Shown here: positions 50,501 through 57,900 of the stretch, piece by piece
Numbering within the stretch: position 1 is the first letter of the stretch
Layout: each line of letters starts with the position of its first letter
Origin: Rallus limicola
Lineage: Eukaryota; Chordata; Aves; Gruiformes; Rallidae
DNA length: 64,000 nt
Direction of reading: 5' to 3'
NCBI GenBank assembly: GCA_022605955.1
Contig: JAKCOZ010000085.1
Span: 1,302,001 to 1,366,000 of the forward strand
Translations under genes and position numbers: made by a program
Notes under the pieces: generated by a model
What the model was told of the DNA's origin: nothing
Database searches by the model: none
What the model saw: only the letters and a program-made list of their open reading frames with translations

Positions 50501-52779
50501 ACGACCACTTTAAACACCCGGCGGTGGCAATAAACATCCCCAGCGTCGGTGAAGAACCGAAAAAGCCCTTTATCCACAACGATTTAAAGCCAGAAACGTA
50601 AAGACAAGCGCGGAAGGGATTGCACAGTAACACACCATCTTTGCTATCACATGCTTGGCAGTACACTCGATTCACCCCGGCAACTCTGGTCACAGCCTGA
50701 CCAGAGCCTGGTGCAGCTCTGGCCGCCACACGGCGGCCCCGTACAGCTGCCGGCCGATACGCCGCCCAGTGAACGAGTCTCTTACCAGAGCCTATGGGCC
50801 TAGTGTCCGGGCGAGCCGGGCTTTGCACCCCCCTCCACCCCCGAGGGCACAGGTCTCCCGCCAGAGCGCAGCTTCCCCGCGGCGTAGGCGCGGCTGACGC
50901 CCTGCGGAGCCACCGAGAGAAGGATCCTGCCGGCAGAACCACGGCACCGCGGTGCTGCAAGAGCCGAGCCTTCTCCCGCCCCATTCAATCCATCCCGCCC
51001 CGCGGCCCCGGGCAGCGGCTGCCGGGGCAGAGGCACCGAGGACGGGGTGGCGGAGGCGCCCCGTCAGCCTCCCGGGATGCTTCTTACCACCCGCCCCCCC
51101 CCCCGCCGGAGGCAGGACCCCGCCGCTCCCGGCCCTTCCTCGCCGCCACGGGCTGCCCCTCGCCGCCTCCCGCGCCACTTACGCTTGAAGTCCGAGTCCT
51201 CGTCGCCACGGTCGGGCTCCTCTTCACCGTGGGACTCGGTCTGCACGGGCTCCCCATCGAAACTGACCACCACCTACCCCCCCCCCCCCCCTCCGCGGTC
51301 GGCTGAGGCGGGTGGCGGCCTCGGGGCCCCCCTCCGCGGTCGGCTGAGGCGGTGGCGGCCTCGGGGCCCCCCTCCGCGGTCGGCTGAGGCGGTGGCGGCC
51401 TCGGGGCCCCCCTCCGCGGTCGGCTGAGGCGGTGGCGGCCTCGGGGCCCCCCTCCGCGGTCGGCTGAGGCGGTGGCGGCCTCGGGGCCCCCCTCCGCGGT
51501 CGGCTGAGGCGGTGGCGGCCTCGGGGCCCCCCTCCGCGGTCGGCTGAGGCGGTGGCGGCCTCGGGGCCCCCCTCCGCGGTCGGCTGAGGCGGTGGCGGCC
51601 TCGGGGCCCCCCTCCGCGGTCGGCTGAGGCGGTGGCGGCCTCGGGGCCCCCCTCCGCGGTCGGCTGAGGCGGTGGCGGCCTCGGGGCCCCCCTCCGCGGT
51701 CGGCTGAGGCGGTGGCGGCCTCGGGGCCCCCCTCCGCGGTCGGCTGAGGCGGTGGCGGCCTCGGGGCCCCCCTCCGCGGTCGGCTGAGGCGGTGGCGGCC
51801 TCGGGGCCCCCCTCCGCGGTCGGCTGAGGCGGTGGCGGCCTCGGGGCCCCCCTCCGCGGTCGGCTGAGGCGGTGGCGGCCTCGGGGCCCCCCTCCGCGGT
51901 CGGCTGAGGCGGTGGCGGCCTCGGGGCCCCCCTCCGCGGTCGGCTGAGGCGGTGGCGGCCTCGGGGCCTCCCTCCACAGGCGCTGGCTCCCGCCGCTCCG
52001 GTCGCGCGGAGGCGAGAGGAACGGGGAAGGCCAACGGCCGCGCATGCGCTGAACGGCGAGGTGCGTGCGTCGCCGCGAGGCGCGGCGCGAGCGGAGGAGC
52101 CGGGCATGAGGGCGGCGCGCGCGCGCCCCGGCAGAAAGCGGCGAGCGGTGCGCGCCCCCCCCCCCCCCCCCCCCCCAGTGTGTCCCTCGGTGTCCCCCCG
52201 GCAGGAGACGGGGCCCCGGGACCGGCTCCGCGGAACAGGGGCGGCTCGCAGGGAAAGCGCTCCGGGCCTGCCCGGGCAGAAGCACCGCGGTGCTGCAAGA
52301 GGTCGCGGCCGAGCCTTCTCCCCCCCGCCCCATTCAATCCATCCCGCCCCGCGGCCCCGGGCAGCGGCTGCCGGGGCAGAGGCACCGAGGACGGGGTGGC
52401 GGAGGCGCCCCGTCAGCCTCCCGGGATGCTTCTTACCACCCGCCCCCCCCCCCCGCCGGAGGCAGGACCCCGCCGCTCCCGGCCCTTCCTCGCCGCCACG
52501 GGCTGCCCCTCGCCGCCTCCCGCGCCACTTACGCTCGAAGTCCGAGTCCTCGTCGCCACGGTCGGGCTCCTCTTCAGCGTTGGACTCGGTCTGCACGGGC
52601 TCCCCATCGAAACTGACCCCCCTGCGGCCACCGCCAAGCGCCTCCTGGTCGCGGGCATCCAGCAGACGGGCAAAGTGGTCGGCGGCGAAGCTCGGCACGT
52701 CGGCCGGACGGTGGCGCAGCACCTCCACCGTCAAGCCCTGCAGCAGCTCGGTGAGGCCCGGAGGGACTCTGATGCTCAT
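14369..52779 (-). CDS. PRKAR2A: cAMP-dependent protein kinase type II-alpha regulatory subunit (complete, 11 coding exons)
   Basis: The protein holds the PKA catalytic subunit inactive, releases it when cAMP binds, and docks to A-kinase anchoring proteins as a dimer. Coding exons, 5' to 3' on the minus strand: 52533-52779, 44281-44316, 31041-31093, 28374-28457, 24791-24897, 21878-22031, 19830-19931, 18059-18133, 15739-15804, 15024-15162, 14369-14526. All introns are GT-AG, phases agree, and the total is 1221 nt (406 residues plus stop; human RII-alpha is 404). Residues 1-44 are the dimerisation/docking segment ([15 protein letters not shown]). An acidic linker follows, then the inhibitor site RRLS at 91-94. 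The two phosphate-binding cassettes are FGELAL...PRAAT (Glu203, Arg212) and FGELAL...PRAAS (Glu332, Arg341). PRKAR2B was considered, but the N-terminus and the end of the protein fit RII-alpha better. The ATG at 52777-52779 is the first in this frame; codons just upstream are GTG. The C-terminal tail is about ten residues longer than I recall for human. Confidence 0.97.
15024..15162 (-). CDS. PRKAR2A: PRKAR2A coding exon 10 (phosphate-binding cassette B)
   Basis: This 139-nt exon encodes residues 309-354 and includes [20 protein letters not shown]. Glu332 and Arg341 are the cAMP contacts of site B. The donor is GTAAGC, and the final G joins exon 11 to make Val355. Confidence 0.97.
15739..15804 (-). 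CDS. PRKAR2A: PRKAR2A coding exon 9 (cAMP domain B)
   Basis: This 66-nt exon encodes [20 protein letters not shown] plus SK (residues 287-308), strands of cAMP-binding domain B. The acceptor is ACAG and the donor GTGAGT, phase 0/0. Confidence 0.96.
18059..18133 (-). CDS. PRKAR2A: PRKAR2A coding exon 8 (start of cAMP domain B)
   Basis: This 75-nt exon encodes [20 protein letters not shown] followed by CIISQ (residues 262-286). The donor GTACTT is weaker than the others, but the phase and match to the family are exact. Confidence 0.96.
19830..19931 (-). CDS. PRKAR2A: PRKAR2A coding exon 7 (linker helix between cAMP domains)
   Basis: This 102-nt, phase 0/0 exon encodes [20 protein letters not shown] and then [14 protein letters not shown] (residues 228-261). 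It forms the B/C helix segment linking the two cyclic-nucleotide-binding domains. The acceptor is TGCAG and the donor GTAAAG. Confidence 0.97.
21878..22031 (-). CDS. PRKAR2A: PRKAR2A coding exon 6 (phosphate-binding cassette A)
   Basis: This 154-nt exon encodes residues 177-227 and includes [20 protein letters not shown]. Glu203 and Arg212 are the expected ribose and phosphate contacts for cAMP in site A. It ends ...GTLWGL with a phase 0 GTAAGG donor. Confidence 0.97.
24791..24897 (-). CDS. PRKAR2A: PRKAR2A coding exon 5 (cAMP domain A)
   Basis: This 107-nt exon encodes [20 protein letters not shown] onward through [13 protein letters not shown], plus two bases of Arg176. These are the first beta strands of cAMP-binding domain A. 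The donor is GTAAGC and the acceptor is preceded by a TTTTTTA tract. Confidence 0.97.
27705..27770 (+). mobile_element. CR1-type LINE 3' end fragment
   Basis: GGCTGGATTAGAGGATCTCC and the following CCTATGATCCTCAT resemble the 3' terminus of CR1 retrotransposons (a TTGGACTAGATGATCTCC-like block, then a TATGATTCT tail). The body further upstream is too diverged to delimit. It lies in PRKAR2A intron 4. Confidence 0.6.
28374..28457 (-). CDS. PRKAR2A: PRKAR2A coding exon 4 (start of cAMP domain A)
   Basis: This 84-nt, phase 0/0 exon encodes residues 113-140, beginning [17 protein letters not shown] and ending FQNLDQ. It is the N-terminal helical lead-in of the first cyclic-nucleotide-binding domain. 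The acceptor is AAAG and the donor GTAATG. Confidence 0.96.
29253..30253 (+). mobile_element. Candidate solo LTR of an endogenous retrovirus (ERVL-like), in PRKAR2A intron 3
   Basis: The right half has LTR features in order: a 17-bp direct repeat 41 bp apart (29802-29818 and 29843-29859), a TATA box GTATAAAAA (30111-30119), an AGTAAA polyadenylation-like signal (30184-30189) and the terminus TTTCTAACA at 30253. The left edge is uncertain. TGTGG at 29253 is preceded by GATG, and GATG follows the right end, giving a possible 4-bp target duplication. No internal viral genes are present. It lies antisense to PRKAR2A. Confidence 0.55.
31041..31093 (-). CDS. PRKAR2A: PRKAR2A coding exon 3 (acidic linker)
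   Basis: This 53-nt exon encodes [18 protein letters not shown], matching the family's conserved acidic linker after the inhibitor site. The acceptor is CCAAG after a pyrimidine tract and the donor is GTAAGG. A Cys found here in mammals (VCAE) is Arg in this sequence. A 168-codon plus-strand reading frame overlaps it and is chance. Confidence 0.94.
38168..38254 (-). other. Unidentified exon-like segment in PRKAR2A intron 2
   Basis: A strong acceptor (TTTCTTCTCTTGCAG) precedes 28 open codons and a TGA, reading [20 protein letters not shown] then SAERFSDR. An AATAAA hexamer on the same strand lies about 270 nt further on, near 37895. I do not recognise the peptide. It cannot be a PRKAR2A extension, because splicing from exon 2 in its phase gives an immediate stop. 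It may be a terminal exon of a nested gene, a decayed exon or chance. Confidence 0.25.
42066..42110. repeat. A-rich simple repeat
   Basis: An A18 run followed by interrupted A tracts and purine-rich sequence in intron 2. No retroelement body was recognised next to it. Confidence 0.9.
44281..44316 (-). CDS. PRKAR2A: PRKAR2A coding exon 2 (36-nt microexon, inhibitor site)
   Basis: This 36-nt exon reads [12 protein letters not shown] once joined to the C left over from exon 1. It carries the pseudosubstrate/autophosphorylation site, RRLS (RRVS in human RII-alpha). It is bounded by a GCAG acceptor and a GTATGA donor. It leaves one G that completes the Val codon of exon 3, which confirms the call despite its small size. 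Confidence 0.93.
44563..44600 (-). mobile_element. Short CR1-like 3' fragment
   Basis: On the minus strand, GACTGGATGACCTCTGCAGA followed by GGTACCTTTTT resembles the CR1 3' block. It is too short to be certain. It lies about 250 bp upstream of PRKAR2A exon 2 in the direction of transcription. Confidence 0.35.
46191..46300. repeat. Degenerate AT-rich local repeat
   Basis: AATTAGAGAAATACTAAA occurs at 46191-46208 and exactly again at 46283-46300, with partial ATTAGAGAAATTAGA copies between. It is a small decayed tandem array in PRKAR2A intron 2. Confidence 0.8.
51183..51267 (-). pseudogene. Truncated duplicate of PRKAR2A exon 1 (codons 55-82)
   Basis: This remnant reads [20 protein letters not shown] then GDEDSDFK, against N-A and E in the intact exon, and keeps a perfect GTAAGT donor (51177-51182). 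It lacks the 183 bp that hold the start codon, codons 1-54 and 21 bp of leader. The only ATG seen in it is out of frame. If a transcript started at the neighbouring promoter copy, this could act as a non-initiating first exon. Otherwise it is dead sequence in intron 1. Confidence 0.85.
51291..51971. repeat. 40-bp GC-rich minisatellite, array A (17 copies)
   Basis: The array has a first unit of 41 bp and sixteen units of 40 bp. Each starts CTCCGCGGTCGGCTGAGGCG and ends TGGCGGCCTCGGGGCCCCC. Internal units are identical by eye; only the first (one extra G) and last (CCC to CTC) differ. No stop codon occurs in several frames, so long spurious reading frames run through it. It lies between the intronic promoter copy and the exon 1 remnant. 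Confidence 0.97.
52040..52049. promoter_or_regulatory. NRF1-type palindrome in the duplicated (intronic) promoter copy
   Basis: This is the same GCGCATGCGC palindrome in the second copy of the promoter block. That copy now lies inside PRKAR2A intron 1, upstream of the truncated exon 1 copy. Whether it still binds a factor or starts transcripts is unknown. Confidence 0.5.
52151..52176. repeat. Poly-C tract in the intronic promoter copy
   Basis: A run of about 25 C residues (G on the transcribed-sense strand). A shorter homologous run lies near 53253-53270 in the functional promoter, and others near 51277-51290 and 52443-52453. Such runs can form G-quadruplexes. Exact lengths are unreliable in most sequencing data. 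Confidence 0.85.
52533..52779 (-). CDS. PRKAR2A: PRKAR2A coding exon 1 (residues 1-82)
   Basis: This exon encodes the whole dimerisation/docking helix pair and the start of the acidic linker. The N-terminal hydrophobics Ile3 and Val5 occupy the positions that contact AKAP helices in RII subunits. The exon ends in ...DSDFE plus one base, followed by a perfect GTAAGT donor at 52527-52532. A second, truncated copy of codons 55-82 with its own GTAAGT lies downstream at 51183-51267. Confidence 0.96.
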
Positions 52780-52820
52780 GGTCCCGGTTATCAAGGAGGC
52801 CACCACCTACCCCCGCCCCC

Positions 52821-53060
52821 CTCCGCGGTCGGCTGTGGCGCCGGCGGCCTCGGGGCCTCCCTCCGCGGTCGGCTGTGGCGCCGGCGGCCTCGGGGCCTCC
52901 CTCCGCGGTCGGCTGTGGCGCCGGCGGCCTCGGGGCCTCCCTCCGCGGTCGGCTGTGGCGCCGGCGGCCTCGGGGCCTCCCTCCGCGGTCGGCTGTGGCG
53001 CCGGCGGCCTCGGGGCCTCCCTCCGCGGTCGGCTGTGGCGCTGGCGGCCTCGGGGCCTCC
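52821..53060. repeat. 40-bp GC-rich minisatellite, array B (6 copies) in the PRKAR2A 5' leader/promoter
   Basis: Six 40-bp units each start CTCCGCGGTCGGCTGTGGCG and end CCGGCGGCCTCGGGGCCTCC. They differ from array A units at four fixed positions. The units are identical except one C-to-T change in the last. The array ends about 40 bp upstream of the start codon, so it lies in the 5' leader or core promoter. A partial unit (CTCCGCAGGCGCTGA) follows at 53061. Confidence 0.97.
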
Positions 53061-53132
53061 CTCCGCAGGCGCTGACTGACTCCCGCCGCTCCGGCCACAC
53101 GGAGGCGAGAGGAACGGGGAAGGCCAACGGCC

Positions 53133-53142
53133 GCGCATGCGC
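53133..53142. promoter_or_regulatory. NRF1-type palindrome in the PRKAR2A promoter
   Basis: GCGCATGCGC is a perfect palindrome matching the NRF1 binding consensus. It lies about 355 bp upstream of the start codon, just outside the 6-copy 40-bp array. It is conserved in the duplicated promoter copy at 52040-52049, with the same flanking bases. Confidence 0.6.
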
Positions 53143-54930
53143 TGAACGGCGAGGTGCGTGCGTCGCCGCGAGGCGCGGCGCGAGCGGAGGAGCCGGGCAT
53201 GAGGGCGGCGCGCGCGCGCCCCGGCGGAAAGCGGCGAGCGGTGCGCGGCGGCCCCCCCCCCCCCCCCCCCAGTGTGTCCCTCGGTGTCCCCCCGGCAGGA
53301 GACGGGGCCCCGGGACCGGCTCCGCGGAACAGGGGCGGCTCGCAGGGAAAGCGCTCCGGGCCTGCCCGGGCAGAAGCACCGGGCGCGGCAGTCGGAAGCG
53401 GGTCTGCGCGGTGTTTGCCAAACCTTTGGGCCGCAGCTTCCCGTGCCGGCGAAGGGACGGGCAAGGCTCAGCCGTGCGCCGTCACGCAGACCCTTGCGCC
53501 CGGGCTGCCCCGCGGGGGTGCGCGCAGAGCCGCGCAGGAGGCGGTCACGGCGGCTTGTAGGTTGTGCTGGTCGATCAGTGACCCCGTGTGCTGATCTCTC
53601 CCCACCCAGCGTGTGTGGAAGCTCCCCCAGGAGCGGGAGAAGGAGCGGGGCTGCATCAGATCTAATCTCAGCCTTGTCGTAGGTTTAGCCCTCCTGGCCC
53701 CTCTGGTTTCTGGCCAGAATGAAACCATTAGAGAAATACTCTTAAAACCAGAGAGCACGAGAGGAGCAGCACGTGGGTCGTCGCACCTTTCAGCAAAAGC
53801 TGAAGGAAGCCACAGTGACCCCAGCTGTGAAATGGGCGCAGTGGTGTTGGGCTGCTTAATACCGAGTGCCTGGGGAGGGCAAGAGTTTTGGAAAAGCGAA
53901 ACTCCTCCTAAGTGGCTTCTGTCTGTGAGCTTTGGTGGTGTCCAAGCGTATGCTGCGTGGGTGCATCACGTTTTTGTGTGTAATACAAAGCCCGTTACCC
54001 ACGTGCCCAGGGGAGGTCTGGTGGGCGCACAGGGGCAGAGGGCTGGCTGCGTGGCATGGAGCCATCAGTGTGTCAGGTTTGACGTTGCTGGAAAGCCAGT
54101 CTTGGGAGAAAGGCCTGTGCAAACAGGAGGAGAGAATAGGGATGTTGGCTCAGTGACGCCACTGCATGTCGTCGGTGTAAATATTTTTATTTTAATCTTC
54201 TTTTGTTTCTACAATAAAAGGCCAGAAATCAACTTGTACCCAAAATAATTTAAAAAATCACTTTGGAGCCCGGAATTGGCTACGGCGATTTGTTGTGCGG
54301 TTTGGGTTTATTTGCTCCTGTGCCAGAGGGTCCCCTCGCTTACCCAGACGGTTCTCACCACACTCCCATGCAAAGATAGGCTGTTCCTCGCTGTTGGCAC
54401 GGAGGGCACGACTGCAGGTCCCAGCACACCCCGCTCAGCGCCTTCACTAACTTTATTCTCAGGGAGGGAGCCCTCTTGGGAATCTTGGGGTGCTTAGTAC
54501 AGCACCCAGCCTCTCTTTGTCATACAGCTCCCGTGTTTTAAGGTGGGGTAATATTACGCCTCGAATCTGTACAAACGACTTAAAAATAAGCACAGGGAGG
54601 GAGATTTGCCACATCTCATCAGTTCATCATCAGCTCATCTGCAGACTGCTGCACCCCTTTTCTGCAGAGAGAGCTGATACCGCCTTTTCATTCCCCAGTC
54701 CTGCCGTGTTACCTGACGGTCTCCAACAACGCGAGAATGCATTTCACTGCTCAGTGTGCACACCTTAGCTACTGATAGGACTCGTACGAGGACGTGGCTT
54801 TGGTCAACATTGGTTAGTCACCCCCAAAATTCAGTAAGATTTCTTTCCTCTGCCAGCTCTGTGCTGAAGACGCTACTGGTAGTGAAGAGGTAAAAAATTA
54901 AATGTAAAGAATGCTGGGAAAATGGGAAGT

Positions 54931-54946
54931 GGGGGGGGGGGGGGGG
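54931..54946. repeat. G16 homopolymer
   Basis: Sixteen consecutive G residues upstream of the PRKAR2A CpG island. It is likely length-polymorphic and error-prone in sequencing. Confidence 0.97.
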
Positions 54947-57900
54947 CAGAATAAAGACTCAAAAGCATTGGCAAGGAGGGTCAGAAGAAGAAAGAGAAAG
55001 TCTGGTTCCAAGGCAATACACTCATTTTTCTTTCCCTCTGGCCACCCACCTGACAATTGCCTGCTTTTGGCATTAGTCAGCTCTTGTATTGGCTTTTAAC
55101 GTTTGTTGATCATTTTCTCTCATTTGTGCCTGTGGATATAAATCTGGTTATTTATATGAAAAAAGCGTTCCCAATAAATATTGTTAAGTCTCTGGAGAGC
55201 AACGTCGCGTTAGCTGCCTGGTATTTATATGCCCACAGAGCAGCTAACCGGCTTCAGCTGAACATCAACAGCAGAAGTCTGTTTAGCCTCTTTCTCAAGG
55301 TCAACGGACAAAATAAAAAGCATCCAAGGTCACATGAAGCCCATTTGCAAGCTGCTTTACACCACAGCGTATCCCAGTTCTTCATACACCTCTTTATTTT
55401 GTGAGCATCAGAATTGATGGTCCGTGCATGTCAGAGACTGCGGGAGTGAATTGCATGCTGCCTGCTGTGCATACATACAGCTCACCATACACCTCGAATT
55501 TGCATTACTTTTTTAATCATTACCATAGTAAGCATCCACATAAACAGAACGGTAGAAAAGAAATTAGGAAACGCACTTGCAGCCTTAATCGGATCGCCTT
55601 TATAACAACGCTTTTGATTCCTGCAGCATGACCAATGCAATTACTTTCCACTGCCTCCATGGCGTCTTCGGCACCCAGTAACGAATTAGCTAAGACTCGT
55701 GAAACTGATGAAGCTGCTCCCCACAGTATTGTTATCAAAAGACATCATTTCTTTTTCAGAACCATTTTTTCTCCTAATACTTTCATAGTATCTGAAAGCT
55801 ACCCCCACATGTCTGAGGTCCTAAATGTTGAGGTCTCTTCACCCTGCCTGTCCTACCCACTGCCATGTGACATGGGTCCACCCTTAGTGAAACTATGATG
55901 GAATTTCTGTGCTTGTCCTACTAGCAAGAGCAGAGACATTGCAAGTAGGAAGGCAAAGCAGTCGGTGTAGTCCTGCATGGGGGGAAATTAATCAGGTTAA
56001 ACCTCCGGGCTGGCTCTCTAAAAAATAAAAAAAAACCTTTTATAGCAAGTAATAATTTACTTCTCATAAACCTGTCAGCACCAGCCGGAGCTCAGACACT
56101 ATATAAACATTCGCACATCTTGGATTACACTTCCCTCCAAATTCCCTGCAAGTAATTCAGTACAAGGATAATGCAAGGGAACGCTAAATATTCTGTTTGT
56201 TGGCATTAGAAAACACAACCTCCTGTTTAGGAGAAGTTAGATTAATTACCAGGAGAAATGCTTTTGCATGCGGTTGCAGGTGATGCACTAGCCAGGTCTT
56301 TCAAGTCGGCATGTCCTGAAGCTGTCCTCCCTGCAAGCCAGGTTTAGGGCCCTCTGCAAACAGAGAACATCCTGCTCTTGCCCACCTGGATTTTGAGCTA
56401 CCTGAACTACGAGCTCTACTAAACTAAAATTGCATAGACATCTTTAGATATTCTTCAGTACTATGTAAAACATACATAAATGCTCTGTTTATAAAACAGA
56501 ATCTGTAACCGCACCCTCACAATCACACAAATGAGTTTTTATTCTGAAGCCACTGAGCGGTATGAATCACCTACCTGGGGTACATTCACAGCTCATTCTT
56601 CAAGCATACAAAGTCTCGGCTGGAGTACTGTTCTAATTGTTACCACTGCCACTGAAAAATCCAGCAGTTGAGTAAAACACAAGAGTCAAAGGAACTGAAA
56701 AAGAGGAGGAGGATGTAATCTATAGCAAACATTTAACAGCAGGAATGTGAAAGCTTTCTTTACCAACACAAAATAAAAGACACTAGATAATTCAAAGGAA
56801 AATACCGATGGAAGCTTAAGAAAAACATCCCATCAGTGGAACATAGAAATCACTGGCCTGATCTTCTCAGCCCTGACATTTTGCCTGACATTTCAGAAAA
56901 AAGACCTGAAGCTTTCCTTCCACAGGGGTCCTTTCTCTCTTTAGTCTAAGTAAGTGGCAGAGATGCCTTGTGAATTGAAGTTCTTTTCTGGATGAGCACA
57001 GTGTCTGCGAACAATTTACTGAATAAAGCTTAGTTTTTGCAAATTACACTTGAGAAAAGTTGAACAGCCACAAACCTCAATCAGATCAACAGAGTGAAGA
57101 GTCACCAGCATTTTTTAGGAAGTACTCCATAACAATTGTAGCATCATTATCGATATTGGGAAGACAATGCTGAGAGGTATTAGTAGAAGCTGCAACATAT
57201 ATTGCCTTCAACACGATCCTTTTAGCAGTGATTTCTCCTACAGGGTATGATACAAAGCACAATAAGAAGGAAGATAGAATCTTAAACAGAAGTAGGCTAG
57301 TTTGCTATGCGCTACTTAAATCTGAACTCTAATTACCCATTTGTGTTTCTAGCCATCTAATTGATCTCAAGTCAAATCACCAGAGCTACAAGTACTCAAA
57401 TTAGTACCCACATCCAGGAGATACAACGTACGGGCAACCCTTACAGTTACAATAAGGTAGTTCAGCTGCTTGGCATAATATACTAATGTTGTTCAGTAGA
57501 AGCTTGAGATACAGTCCTTTCCTTTCCTTCAGTACAGTTTAAGACCACAAACTCTTTCTTCTACCTTATTTAAGAGGAGATATATGAAAAAAAAAAATCT
57601 ATCAGGTTCTAGCTAAAGAGAAACCCATGTTTTTCATATTTGAAACAGAAACAAGCTCACATCAAAATCTAGCCAAGTACCTGTTAGTGCCTTAGATCTG
57701 TATGTGGATATTTTATTGCTATTTATTTAAACATTTCGTTTCTTTTATCCCCTGCTGCTTTATTCCTTTTTTTTTGCAGACTCAGAATTTCAACATGAGT
57801 TTAAATTCAGCCTCATAAATGACAGATACAACACACATTTTTCAGTAAGCTGTAACAAGCAAGCTTGTAATTCTCTCTGTGTCATGAGGACATTCTTTAC

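Larger units (their letters stand above)
50944..52281. repeat. Tandem duplication unit L: truncated exon 1, 17-copy array, promoter copy
   Basis: The unit begins at GCACCGCGGTGCTGCAAGAG and corresponds block by block to 52282-53381. It contains intron-1 start sequence (50944-51182), an exon 1 remnant (51183-51267), a 40-bp array (51291-51971) and a promoter block (51972-52281). It differs from the other unit by scattered substitutions, by array length and by loss of 183 bp between 51267 and 51268. The copies are therefore diverged paralogous blocks rather than identical sequence. Confidence 0.9.
44317..52532 (-). other. PRKAR2A: PRKAR2A intron 1
   Basis: An 8.2-kb phase-1 intron (GTAAGT to GCAG). 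Its first 1.6 kb contains duplication unit L (promoter copy, array A, exon 1 remnant). The rest is ordinary AT-rich sequence with a short CR1-like fragment near its 3' end. Confidence 0.9.
52282..53381. repeat. Tandem duplication unit R: intact exon 1, 6-copy array, promoter
   Basis: This unit is the functional partner of 50944-52281. It starts at the repeated GCACCGCGGTGCTGCAAGAG and ends at 53381, where GCACCG is followed by unique sequence. The boundary motif GCACCG is thus shared by both ends and marks the duplication breakpoint. The unit carries the complete exon 1 with start codon. Confidence 0.9.
50690..53560. promoter_or_regulatory. PRKAR2A: CpG island covering PRKAR2A promoter, exon 1 and start of intron 1
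   Basis: Base composition changes sharply from the AT-rich flanks to dense CpG with many poly-C runs. The island includes the only start-codon-bearing exon 1 and two NRF1-type palindromes, and no TATA box was noticed. This is typical of a housekeeping promoter. Transcription should start between about 52850 and 53400 and read towards lower coordinates. The exact start site is not determinable here. Confidence 0.85.

Noticed and set aside
51084..52806. Long minus-strand reading frames (369-510 codons) rich in Arg, Pro and Ala
   Set aside because: They run through the 40-bp array, which is stop-free in several frames and not a multiple of three. Only codons 1-82 from 52779 are real exon sequence; the rest crosses the exon 1 donor.
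52780..52806. N-terminal extension of PRKAR2A upstream of the ATG
   Set aside because: The upstream in-frame codons are GTG, not ATG. The family starts at MS-I-x-(I/V)-PPGL, matching the ATG at 52779.
51952..53594. Plus-strand reading frames of 146-499 codons
   Set aside because: They are antisense to the promoter and exon 1 and cross the arrays. They lack stops because of GC composition and have no recognisable domain.
53613..54248. 211-codon plus-strand reading frame upstream of PRKAR2A
   Set aside because: There is no recognisable domain or splice structure. It begins in GC-rich sequence where open frames are common.
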